Positions 44,128-54,556 of a DNA stretch of 64,000 nt are shown one piece after another. The position numbers and the translations under genes were made by a program. Location: positions 1,397,922 to 1,461,921 of the forward strand of contig BCHX01000005.1 in assembly GCA_001599755.1 (NCBI GenBank), given 5' to 3'. How positions within the stretch are numbered: the stretch's first letter is position 1; each line of letters starts with the position of its first letter. Source of the DNA: Gliomastix tumulicola. Lineage: Eukaryota; Ascomycota; Sordariomycetes; Hypocreales; Bionectriaceae. Under the pieces are notes generated by a model. The model was given only the letters and a program-made list of their open reading frames with translations. It ran no database searches and had not been told where the DNA came from.

Positions 44128-45402
44128 CTACCATTTTGGGATCTCAGGTGAAAAGTCTGGCTGGAACTTCCTCATGTAAGTCGTATCATCCCTCTTCCGC
44201 AGTCCGCAATCTAGATACTGCTGATGGAGCTTCGCCAGCTTCTCCCGGTCGAGCTCGACACCCAAACCAGGCTTCGTGGGCACAACCAGGCCCCCGTCCG
44301 CCCACGTCAAGGCTCCGTCGACAACCACATCCTCGTCACGACGCTTCCACGGCCAATGCGTGTCGCAGGCATAGTCCAGGTTGGGCGTTGCCGATGCCAG
44401 GTGCGTCATGGCAGCAAGAGAGATACCCAGATGGCTGTTGGAGTGCATGGAGAGACGGATCCCCCAGATGGCGCAGATCGAGGCCAGCGTCTGCGATCGG
44501 CGGAGGCCGCCCCAGAAGTGGTGATCGGAAAGAATGACCTGCACGGCATCTTGACGGATAGACGAAGGCAGATGGGCCGGCGCAACAACAGCCATGTTGG
44601 TGGCAAGCGGCATGGATGCCTCCTCGGCCACAGCAGCCATCCCTTCAATCTCGCCCGCCGGGTCTTCCAGGTATTCCACGATGCCATCCAGCTCCCTTGC
44701 CACCCACTTGGACGTCTCGACCGTCCAAGCCGCGTTCGGGTCGAGTCTCAGGGGATGCCCGGGGAACGCCTTGTGCAGGGCCTTGATGGCAGCCACCTCC
44801 TGGGCGGGAGGGAAGACGCCGCCCTTGAGCTTGATCGCCTTGAAGCCGTACTCGTCGATGATCTTCTTGGCCTGCTTGACCACGCCTTCGGGATCCAGGG
44901 CCGGACCGTACTCGTCATCAGGCTCGCCGGGGTGTCCTCCCCACTTGTAGAACAGGTACGCCGAATACTGCACGTTGTCCCTGACCTTGCCCCCGAGAAG
45001 CTCGCTAACGGGAACGCCCGCGAGCTTGCCCTGGATGTCGAGGCAGGCAACCTCAAAGGGGGAGAAGATCTTATCCGCAACAGAGGCGGTGGTCACCATA
45101 CCCGCCATGCCGTCGCCCCCCGATGTGTTGTTGCCCACCGCCTCGGCGCATATCGAGTAGATGGCGTTCGTATCGTACACGGTATGGCCCCTCAGCTTGG
45201 AGGCCGCCTTCTCGAGACGAGCGAGGTGCTGGGAGTCACCGTACGATTCGCCCAGGCCGTACACGCCGTCCTCGATGACGACCTCGATGATGCTGCGCAG
45301 GGCAAAGGGCTCGTGGACGCCGACGCTGTTCAGCAGGGGCATGTCGTGGAATGCCACGGGCGTGAGCACGACATCTTTGATGGTGCCGCCGCGTTTGGAC
45401 AT
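44128..45402 (-). CDS. Glucarate dehydratase (enolase superfamily)
   Basis: Dehydrates D-glucarate (and often L-idarate) to 5-keto-4-deoxy-D-glucarate in hexarate catabolism. Single exon, 424 aa, close to bacterial GlucD length. Active-site blocks in order are KLK at 191-193, DPNAAW at 221-226, EDPAGEIEG at 246-254 with Glu251, ATNM at 267-270, LSDHHFWGG at 291-299 and MHSNSHLGISLA at 319-330 with the catalytic His320. All metal ligands and acid/base residues of the GlucD group are present, so activity is plausible. It is presumably cytosolic. It is divergent from a Zn2Cys6 regulator 581 bp away, and a DapA-family enzyme lies 6.6 kb beyond. The lack of introns and bacterial likeness could reflect old horizontal transfer, but this is not shown here. 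Confidence 0.93.
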   Translation of the reverse strand: MSKRGGTIKDVVLTPVAFHDMPLLNSVGVHEPFALRSIIEVVIEDGVYGLGESYGDSQHLARLEKAASKLRGHTVYDTNAIYSICAEAVGNNTSGGDGMAGMVTTASVADKIFSPFEVACLDIQGKLAGVPVSELLGGKVRDNVQYSAYLFYKWGGHPGEPDDEYGPALDPEGVVKQAKKIIDEYGFKAIKLKGGVFPPAQEVAAIKALHKAFPGHPLRLDPNAAWTVETSKWVARELDGIVEYLEDPAGEIEGMAAVAEEASMPLATNMAVVAPAHLPSSIRQDAVQVILSDHHFWGGLRRSQTLASICAIWGIRLSMHSNSHLGISLAAMTHLASATPNLDYACDTHWPWKRRDEDVVVDGALTWADGGLVVPTKPGLGVELDREKLAKLHQQYLDCGLRKRDDTTYMRKFQPDFSPEIPKW

Positions 45403-45983
45403 GGTTTCTGGTAGGGTGTTGGAACGTTACGTGGCCGGCAGTTGACTGATGCAAGAACCTCCAGGCACGCGACAACGGAGAGGAGCAGAGCTGGGAAGAC
45501 GCGTCTACAAACAATGGGAGATATTACTTTCTACGAGAGCTCGGCCTGGCGGGAATGCGGAGACTGACGAGGAACGGTGCTCCGAGTCCTGCGGGTTCCC
45601 CCGCCGGATTTCACGGATATCCCAAACGTGAAGGAGGGAGGAGATCTTCCCACTAACAGGAACGAGTCAGGGCCTCCGAGAACGCACCATTCCACGCAGA
45701 ACAAGGTTAATCAACGACTGTCGAGAGCTCTCGACCACATGATTTCTCCATCCGACCCCCCGTCCGGTCCTGAGCTAGAGCTGGAGGTTTTGGGCGCTAA
45801 CGTGCGGGGGAGAGTGGCCTAAATAGCAAGGATCGGTGCCCTGCCGATTCCTCGTGATGGCCCATCGGCTCGGCTCGGAAGCGTGAAGCCGATGGTCTTG
45901 CGCTGTGCCGATAGTCTTTCAGCCCGTGTCGCCTCCTCTCGCTGCGCATCCCTCCCCTCTTCACAAGTCCGAGGAGCTGCACA
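45403..45983. promoter_or_regulatory. Divergent promoter between glucarate dehydratase and Zn2Cys6 regulator
   Basis: 581 bp shared by two outward-facing genes. It contains several CGG/CCG half-sites of the kind bound by Zn2Cys6 factors: ccccgccggatttcacgg at about 45599-45616 and ccgaccccccgtccgg at 45752-45767. Binding and co-regulation are inferred. Confidence 0.45.
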
Positions 45984-48666
45984 ATGACTGATGCGACGCA
46001 GCCATCCGACGCTCGGAACCGACGGCCGGCCGAGGACGCGCTGGACTCGCCAGGCTGGCCGTCCAAGCGTGCGAAGGAGGATCACGTCCGGCCACGCGCG
46101 AGCAGGGCCTGTGATCGCTGCAAGGCGTACGTTGATTGGTCAAGTCCCTCCCCTTGAATGGCCATGACGAAAAGATCGATCTGACGATTGTGGTGGCTTC
46201 GTTTAGACGCAAGACGAGATGTTCTGGGACTTGGCCTTGCGTCTTCTGCTCCCACCTCAAAGTCGACTGCCAGTTCACGGCGATTCACCGTCGAGGGCCA
46301 CCGCTGGCCTCCTTTGGGGACGATGCTGGCAACAGGAGAAGTTCCGTGGTCGACGGCGACGCACCCCAGCCGCCCCCAGAGGTTACAATCACAGCCGACG
46401 CCTCGGTGATAGCCTCGCCATCTGAGACACGAGCCTTGGTGGAGGTATCGACTGGTGAGGCTGTTGGTCGTACGACAGCACAGCTAGAAGCTGATGAAGC
46501 AGCTATTGCGGCGTCTCAGCTGCAGTCGATGCGAAACTCCCCGGAGCCGGAATCCCAGACAACAGAAGGGCAATACATCGGCCCAGCATCAGGGGTTTCT
46601 TTCTTGCTGCGAGTGCAACGAAAGCTACCGATACAGTCCCCCGGACACCTCAACTCCTCCATCTTCAACTTTGGAGACCGGCCGCTGCCGGGTCTCGACG
46701 CGTCTTTTGTGATTTTGCCGCCGAAGCCCTTGGCGGAGTCCATGCTCAAGAGATACTTCGACTTCGCTGCTACGACGCACCGCTTCCTGCACCGGCCTTC
46801 CATGGAAGCCTGGCTGGAGGAGCTTTACGAGACAGATGGGGCGATGAGGTCTCAGGAAGCGGCAAGAAGTCGGAAGGCTCTGCTCTTCATGATATTTGCA
46901 CACTCGAACAACTACCGGAGCCAGGTTATGTCTGATGATAAGCAGTGGAAACAGGACCCAGCCGAGCTGAGGTGAGTGTACTGTTTCTCCTGTCTCATAT
47001 CGTTTGGCATTGTTCACACTGCTGACTCTTCAGTGCTCGGTACTTCGCCGTAGCCGAACATCAACTATCGATAGAGAAGGGGGAGATACAGCTGGCCACA
47101 GTCCAAGCAAGACTAGCTCAGTGCTTCTACCTTCTAACTCAGTCTCGCCTCAACCATTGTTGGACGCTCTTCGGCATTACCTCGCACCTCATACTTGCCC
47201 TCGGGCTGCACCGAAAGTCCCGTGGCGTGGATGTCAAGGCGTCGAATCGAGGAGGCCTGGTGGACTACATCGAGTTGGAGTGCAGGAAACGGACATTCTG
47301 GTGTGCCTACAATCTCAACACGTATCTGAGCATTGCACTCGGGAGGCCGATGACGTTTCATGACGACGACATTGACCAGGACCTGCCTCTGTGCGTCGAT
47401 GACGAGCAGCTTCGGCTGAGTCCTACGCCACCAACCACGATCATTGGGCCATCGATCACGTCTGCCACGGTAGCCCAGATCAGGTAGGTGGACTTCTGTG
47501 AAGTTGCAGGATGTGGCAACATCTTCAACTAACGTCTATGAAGGCTATCTAGGATCCTGAGTCGAATTCTACGCGCACTATACGGTATACGGACCCCTTC
47601 CACCTCTGAGCACTTCACCCTCGCTACCAGGTTCACAAGGGACCTGAAAGAGTGGCGAGAACACATATCATACCTGCTAGACACGGATGGAAGCTCAGCC
47701 ATCTTCGTCAAGCTTGTCCTGCGCCAGCGAGACGTCCTCAAGCTCGCATTCTGGCACGCCCAAATCCTCGTCCACAGGCCTTTCCTGCTCAAGGCCTTCA
47801 ACAGCCTAGCAGCCGACGAGGCCAAAGGCGATACGCCCCAGTCCTCGGCGCAGTCGTCTCGGAAGCAGGCCATGCAGGACAATGTCAATATCTGCATTGA
47901 GGCTGCTACGAACATCACGGAGCACATCGATCAGATCCATGCCACGGGCGAGCTGTACAGCACTCTCTTTGTAGGTTCCGTCCAATTTCTGATGCCAGAG
48001 GCGAATGGCTAACATGCCGCCAGTTCATCCCCTACTACGGATTCAGCGCCGTGGTTGCATTATACGTTTACGCGATTCAAAAGCGATCGTCTCCCCCCGA
48101 GACGTACTTGACGCACTTCCGCTCGGCGTCGAGATGCCACAGCCAGCTCGAGAGCATCGCCACCAGAGGCTCCCTCATGCAGCGCTACGGCGTGGTCCTC
48201 GAGGAGCTGCGCGTTGAGGTGCTCCGCCATAACCATTCGCTCGCCGCCATTGTCACGCCGGGGCCCATCGGAGACGACTTTGACATGGACCAGCGGGCGA
48301 ATCTCCTCCCGTCGTCGCGCCATCCCCAGGCTGGCGCCATGGAAGAGTTCAGGCACAGCGATGGCGGCGATAGGAACGGCCTGGCAGGGATGGTGGTGGG
48401 GAACATGGACAGGGGTGGTGCGCTCACTGTACACGGAGCGAGGAATTCGATTGACCTCGTGGGAGGTGATTTGACGCACATGACCAACTGGGGGCTATTC
48501 GACTCTCTGGTAAGCTCTGGACCCCCTCAGTGTCTGGTAACGCGCGACGACGGGAAGCTGACTTAATGGCCAGGCCACCGGTGGAATTGGCTCGTTGGAT
48601 TCGCTGTTCCAGGGCGAGATTATGCAGCCGTGGGACGACATCAACAACGCGGGCTTCGGGGCATAA
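45984..48666 (+). CDS. Zn2Cys6 transcription factor with fungal_trans domain
   Basis: Nuclear DNA-binding regulator. Exons are 45984-46126, 46207-46971, 47034-47483, 47544-47970, 48024-48509 and 48574-48666; all five introns are GT-AG, 53-80 nt, and keep frame; 787 aa. The zinc cluster is split by intron 1: Cys43, 46, 53, 59, 62 and 69 (CDRCKARKTRC, then CVFCSHLKVDC). The middle-homology region follows: MLKRYFDFAATTHRFLHRPS, QARLAQCFYLLTQSRLNHCW, LALGLHRKS, RKRTFWCAYNLNTYLSIALG and RPMTFHDDDIDQDLP, the classic fungal_trans sequence. Its position head-to-head with glucarate dehydratase suggests it is the pathway-specific activator (inference). A short acidic/aromatic C-terminus (QPWDDINNAGFG) could be an activation segment. 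Confidence 0.93.
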
Positions 48667-50332
48667 GGTGGGATAACGATCATCCCGTAGTCTAGTAAAA
48701 GGATGGGATGTTAATCCATTTCTCGGGTCAAAAGTCATGAATGATTATCTTACAGCCTGTCTACTAGATGGACTTCTTCCTCGAAATTGGGATCAGTTTA
48801 CAGCAGTCCGCATGCAACGTATCGGCTGCTCTAACGTGAGAATCTTGGCGTAGGTGGTGCACGTAAGGCCAATATCATGGCTGAACCACGGACTTGAGGA
48901 CTTCGGGGCTTGCTATCGAGGATCACGCAAAATTATTAGAGATTGAAGACACGAGTCCTTCAGGATGTACGGACTTGAGGATTTGATGGTTCGAGGACTG
49001 GGTGATTTGAAGTTTTTGAGAATTTGATACCTACTACCTTACTGGTAGTAAATTGTGCAGGGTGCGAAGTCCTGAGTTTAGGGGCGCGGGTGGGGGGGGT
49101 ATCGATAACAGCACCAAGGAAGCATCAATATTCCGCCCGAAACGCAAAAGCAGGTCCGCTGACCACAACAAACCTTCTCCCGAGTACCACGCCACGCAAC
49201 GACGCGTTTTCCTTCTGCCCCTTGAAATCGTTGTTCTTTCCAGCCGAAACTAGGCAAGGGCATCTATCTGAACGCAAACCTCTTGTCCAGATCCGAACCT
49301 CAGACGCATCATGTCAAGCTCTGCGATGGTGTCCCGAAGCAACTGCACGGTGACGACGACGACGACGACACTCGATGAAGCGAGTTAGCTGGGGCTTTAT
49401 CCCTTCGACCAAGGACACCTCGACCGAGAACGAGAAAGATTCTAGATACCGGAAGCGAATACCACCAGTTCATGGTCTGAACGTCGACCTGCTCCCAGAC
49501 CTAGCGGCGCGGTGCCCTCCAAAGACCTTACCTCCTGACTTCCGGATACCGAGATGGCGAGCCAAGAACAAGCATTTTCTGCATTCCAATGGGGGTTGTC
49601 CGACCCTATGCTAGAGATACGATGTTTTCCTGGCTGCGTCTCGAAGCTACGTTTAGCAGTTGTGCTACTCCGTCTACGCCTACTCCTCCGAGTCTGTGGA
49701 ACATTCCTATGTCCCAAGCGACCGGTTAGCTCGTGGGGCTTTTGTCTCGTGGACCTGAGTCTGAGTCTGAGTCTACATACCTTGGAGATCCGAGACATCT
49801 GCTGCACAAGGCTCGGTGTGTCGTTCTTCTACGGACCAGACGTAAGTGCGGCCCCAGGATCGCGCAGCTTTGCTACTACAACAAACCGGACTGGCTAACT
49901 TTGTTCTGAGAACCTCTAGTAGACTCTATGCCTACTTCCACGGATCGAGTCATCCGCGAACCTGTGAGACGTTATACTCCCGTCGACAAAAATACCTCTA
50001 CCGAATCTACTACACTGTGGGCAATACATCGAAGCGAACGCTCAGACCGACCTTCGCGTGGCCTCGGCCAACTCGACGCGAGAGAACTTCCAATACTACG
50101 CAAATTAAGTTATCGGTTTAAGCGTACGCCCACGATCGAGTACTCGGACGATTTAATAATTGGAAATTTGGGCGAGGAGGCAGCGCTGCAAACGCCCCTG
50201 GTTCGAGACTCTACAGGCGGCTTACGGCGCGTTGCTACGGGCTGAGCACCTACGGCAGCTACCCAGATCGTCTGCTCAAGGGCCTGTGCTGAGCACGTGT
50301 ATCACCGCTTGATGTAGCATTGGAATATCTAG
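48667..50332. other. Intergenic region
   Basis: No domain-bearing frame. A run of gaggacttgaggatttga-like short imperfect repeats lies at about 48890-49030, and gac triplets lie near 49352. No gene is supported. Confidence 0.45.
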
Positions 50333-51503
50333 TTACTTGCTAGCAGCGCTCACCAGCCGGTTGTTGACGGCAGTGAGGATGGTAAAGAGGGTGTCGATGA
50401 TCGGCACGTCGATCCCGAGCTCCTTGCCCTTCCGCACAGGATAACCGAGAATGACGTCCACCTCGAGCGGCTTGCCATTCTCAAAGTCGGTCCGCATGCT
50501 GCTCCCGATTGGCGGCATCCCCTGGATTCTTGCGATCAGCCTATCGATCAAGCCGTCCTCGATGGGCACGTCAAGGGCCTTGGCGACGCTGATGACCTCC
50601 CGCATCAGGTTCCTCGTCATGGGCATCGCTCCCTCGGACGAGCTGAGCCAGGAATGGGTGTCGTTGAGCGTGAGCGTGGTCAGCGGGTTCCATGCGGCGT
50701 TCCAGACGACCTTCTCCCATCGTTGGACCTGGATGTTGGGCACGACCTGGAACTTGGTCTTGCCGCCGCTCAGCAGGGACGCGAACGTGTCTAGCCGCCC
50801 GGTCTCGACTTCTGGTGTTCCGGCGGTGTTGGGGAACAGCCCGATCTGCATGTCTTCGGACTTGGTGTGCGTGATGACCCCCGGCTCTGGCTGGCGAACA
50901 CCGCACCACGTCTGCAGCTGGGCATCAGCTCTCGGTACGGAGGGGGGCTGGATGGATGTGCGCGGCTTGACTCACGACGCAGGACAGGATTGTTGCCGTG
51001 GGAAACCTATTCCGGAAGGGTTCTTCATTGCCAACGCCGTTCTGGATGATGACGATGGCCGTCTTCTTCTCGTCGACGCCGGCTGCGATCTGTTCGGGCA
51101 CGGTTCCCTGGGTGATGGCTTTGTGCGCGCAGACGACATAGTCGAAGGCCTGTCCTGCTTCCTCTGCCGATCTCACGACTGGGGAGCCCAGTCAGCCTTC
51201 GGTACGGTGCCAGGTGGACAGGATCTGATCCGGAGAACTCGCCTTTGTGAGGCTTCACATGGTGCTCGCCGTGATTCCCGCTCGTGATACGGAGGCCGTT
51301 TGCCTTGACGGCGTCATAGTTGGATCGTGCGATGACCGTGAGACGGACTTGGCCATTGCGGCTGAGAATGAAGGTGTAGAACGATCCAATGCTGGAGACT
51401 GGGCTGTTAGTGCATGGCAATACGTACGGGTATGGTATACACAGGTAAGGGGAACGCACGCTCCCAGTCCGTAGACCAGCACATCAATCACCGGCCCAGA
51501 CAT
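50333..51503 (-). CDS. Ketopantoate reductase-like (ApbA/PanE family) oxidoreductase
   Basis: NADPH-dependent 2-oxoacid reductase fold; the type member makes pantoate from 2-dehydropantoate. Exons are 51503-51460, 51391-51243, 51178-50976 and 50911-50333; 324 aa. The Rossmann loop GLGAIG is at residues 12-17, split by intron 1. Family blocks follow: VIARSNYDAVKANGL, CAHKAITQG, IQNGVGNE, SCVVTWCGVRQPEPGVI and the active-site EKVVWNAAWNPLTTL with Lys then Asn. The C-terminal helices end HSWLSS... RTDFENGKPLEVDVILGYPV, as in the family. Intron 2 is best read as GC-AG (AAAG|GCGAGT), restoring HKVVRSAEEAG. Fungi carry several paralogues, many in accessory clusters, so the substrate may differ. It lies between the regulator and the DapA-like gene. 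Confidence 0.9.
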
Positions 51504-52029
51504 ATTGACGCGTAGTAGCTTATCGCCAGAGCTTTGGGGGTCGCGAACAGACGGGCTCGCAGACCCTTGATGTACTGGACCAACGTGGGGGATCACCACG
51601 GCCCAAGTTTGCATCTCACTGATGGGTCAAGCCCTTCGCTTCGGGTGCTCCACGAGCTATCGGGGTTGCAAGGCCGAAGCAAGCTCCGACGTCGGGTCTT
51701 GCTAAACGGGACGCGATTCAGCGTCGGCGAAGCGAGGGGGGGTCCCGACTCGGCATCTCTTGGGCTTCAATTCCGTCGAGAGGCATTCGTGGCTGAAAAG
51801 GCAATGGGAACTCGAGGCGAGGACAGATATTCAATGCCAATACACCAGTTCTCATCCGGTATTTATTTACCTGCTTTGCGGTGTCGAGTCTGGCGTCGCT
51901 TGGGCTCGTAATTACGTCGGAATAAGTGCCGCCCGGCAGCTTCTCCGGTCTTCACACGCAAATATCTAAATGCTTGGTTTGATTGATGGCTTATCATTCG
52001 ATTATGATATTATGATCTGTGTGTGATAT
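51504..52029. other. Intergenic region
   Basis: Promoter of the reductase and 3' flank of the DapA-like gene. No additional gene is seen. Confidence 0.45.
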
Positions 52030-52977
52030 CTACAGACTAGCCTCGATGCTGATAAGCGGCGCGGTCTGCTCCTCAATGTTCTTCTTCTCCGCGTCGCTGG
52101 GCTCGATATACGGCCGCCTCGGCTTGAGCTTCTCCGTCGCATTCTCGATCCCAGCGATCTCGGCCGTGTTCAGCGACGCCGCGTACTTGACAGCCGAAAT
52201 CCCAGCCTTGCAGGGCTGCTCCGCCAGCGCGGCCGTCTTGTGCAGCTCCAGCGCCTCCCTGATCTTGCCGTCGTTGTACAGGTCGTAGATGCGCACAATG
52301 GTCTTGGGGAAGACGTTGGCGAACCCGGCGATGGTGCCCGCCGACCCGGACGCGAGCCCGCCGATGAGGAAGTCCGACTGCCCGCCGTAGACGGCGAACT
52401 CGTCCGCCGGCAGCTCGGCGGCGAGACGCGTGATCTTGGCCACGGCGCCGCAGGTCAGCTTCACGCCGACGATGGAGCTGTGCCTCCTGGCCAGGGAGGC
52501 GATGGTCGCCGAGTCCAGATCGATGCCGTTGGACACGGCCGGGAAGTTGTAGATGACGATGGGCAGCGGGCTCGCGCCGGCGACGTCGTCGAAGAAGCGG
52601 TCGATCACGGCGGGCGTCGTCTGCTTGCCGAAGTACGCCGGCGGGAGAAGCAGGACGGAGTCGGCGCCCGCGTCCTTGGCGTCGGCGATGAACTCGAGCA
52701 CCTGCTTGGTCCCGTGGCCTCCCACGCCAGCCATGATGGGGAAGTCCGGGCCGACCGCCCTTCGCGCCGTCTCGAGGAGCGTCTTGCGCTCCTCGCGCGT
52801 GAGGAGGAAGGTCTCGGCATTGGTGCCCAGGATGACGAGGCCGGCGAGACCTGTGCTGGCGAGGTAGGCGTAGTACTTGGCCTGCGACTCCGTGTCGAGC
52901 GTGTCGGTGCTGTGGTCGAAGAAGGTGATGGCCGGAGCCCAGACGCCGCTCGGGGGCACTTTGGCGGCAGGTGACAT
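52030..52977 (-). CDS. DapA-family aldolase/dehydratase (N-acetylneuraminate lyase superfamily)
   Basis: TIM-barrel class I Schiff-base enzyme. Single exon, 315 aa from ATG 52977 (MSPAAKVPPSG); the open frame upstream to 53049 is Lys-rich leader. Key features are LGTNAETFLLT (residues 50-60, the pyruvate-carboxylate loop), IVIYNFPAV with catalytic Tyr143, and VGVKLTCG with Schiff-base Lys173. The family includes dihydrodipicolinate synthase, 5-keto-4-deoxyglucarate dehydratase (KdgD) and fungal 2-keto-3-deoxy-galactonate aldolase (GaaC/LGA1). Fungi make lysine by the aminoadipate route, so a sugar-acid role is likelier. With glucarate dehydratase nearby, action on 5-keto-4-deoxyglucarate is a good guess. 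The exact reaction cannot be read from motifs. Confidence 0.9.
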   Translation of the reverse strand: MSPAAKVPPSGVWAPAITFFDHSTDTLDTESQAKYYAYLASTGLAGLVILGTNAETFLLTREERKTLLETARRAVGPDFPIMAGVGGHGTKQVLEFIADAKDAGADSVLLLPPAYFGKQTTPAVIDRFFDDVAGASPLPIVIYNFPAVSNGIDLDSATIASLARRHSSIVGVKLTCGAVAKITRLAAELPADEFAVYGGQSDFLIGGLASGSAGTIAGFANVFPKTIVRIYDLYNDGKIREALELHKTAALAEQPCKAGISAVKYAASLNTAEIAGIENATEKLKPRRPYIEPSDAEKKNIEEQTAPLISIEASL

Positions 52978-54556
52978 GACTGTTTTGTGATGTCTCGGAC
53001 GGCGTTTTATTTTTTTTATATTTTTTTTTGTGTCTATGGCTCTCTGCACTTGTCAAGTAAGGTAGGTAAGAAAGAGACGGTCAGTGCCAATCTTAAGAGA
53101 GAACCAGCGCGTCCGCCAGTCGAGGCTTCTTCATCGGCGACGATTCCGGCCATCACCACCACAACCCCCCGCCAAGGAGCCGAGATGCTGCTGCATATCC
53201 ATATCCGCCGCGCCTTTTGTCGGATTATGCTGATGGTGGAATACAATATCCATATTAATTCCGACCAGGCCCTCTTTTAATAGTTTCAATGGGGGAAGAT
53301 CAAAAACCCCCTCCCTGAAATTCAAATCAATTTGTAAAGCAGAGGCTTACTATCCCAACCATTCTCTTCCCTACAAGATCCTCATACCCTTTCATACAGT
53401 CTATGTACCTATCCTGTTACTATGCCAATTAGTTGAGCAAAAGCCGGAGCACTGTTTGGAAAGGAGTGACGAGGAATGCCCTCTAACCCCAATCGACTCT
53501 TTTCAAGCAAATAGAGACAAGTTAAGCTATCTTTTACGGGGTGATAGACAAGTTGCGCGCGGGGGCGGCTGGAGCTTGCAGGAGTATCATTATCATAGTC
53601 TCTCCTCGGCATGGCCCGGATCGTGGCTGCCCTCCACATCACCTGGCTGGCGGGCTGGTCGGTCTCAATGTAACCTACCGCCCTTCGTTCAAGGAGTTGA
53701 CCTCCTTACCAAAGATTGTGTAGGCCAGGGGGATTTGCCTCATCTCGTCCAAACTCTGAATGGCTGAGTCTAGGAGAATTTGCGGCCTATTGGCAGACAT
53801 CTTTCCCTGCGGCGCCGAAACGGCGGGGAGTGCACATCATCGACGCCGACAGAAATACTGCACCATCTTCTCACCTCGCGGTAAATAATCGATACTTGCC
53901 CTTCTATATACTGTATCCCCTCCTCCTCCCTCGACCTTCATTGCTACTTACACGAGAAGTCCACCGTGGCGTACTGCAAGAACCGGTTTTCGTTTGCAAC
54001 CTGGAGACTTGGGGGGGAGTTGACGGGGCGCAAGTCGTGGAAGAAAAAAACCCAAGTCACTTACGCACTGCTCGTTTATTTCCGACCTGCCGCAAGTGAG
54101 GAGTTCGTGCCAGTGGCTCCGAACGAGCTAACGAGGAGCGCTAGGGAAGGTACTCGCCTCACCAAAGGCCTGAAATCGCCGCCCTAAGGCCTCGTCAAAC
54201 GCGGACTTCTAGAGGGGGCTCCCCCCGCCGGGGAGGGGGTGGTTCCAGAGCTGTTTCCTACTACTACCAGAGGGAGGGGTCGAGTTCAAAAACGGCAAGG
54301 TATGAAAGTCTCAGTTCTTGGCTTTCGGCTAATTGGCCTGGGAACAGCCGAGGGGGGGGGGGGGGCAGCCCCCTGAATACCCCTGAAACAAATCCCTTAT
54401 GGGGAGGCGTAAAAAGCCAACGTGGCCTGGTCGCCCACTTCCCACCCATTTCTGCCTTTTACACTAACCAAGCAACGACGACAACCCCTCTTCTCGGTCT
54501 CGATCCTACCCACGTAGTCAGATCAAGGTCCCATACTTGCGACCTCGCCTCGCATC
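52978..54556. other. Intergenic region
   Basis: No domain-bearing frame. It contains T runs just upstream of the DapA-like ATG and a G13 homopolymer near 54353-54365. No gene is supported. Confidence 0.45.

Noticed and set aside
52240..52974. Long plus-strand frame opposite the DapA-like gene
   Set aside because: Gly/Asp/Val/Arg-rich shadow of a codon-biased gene.
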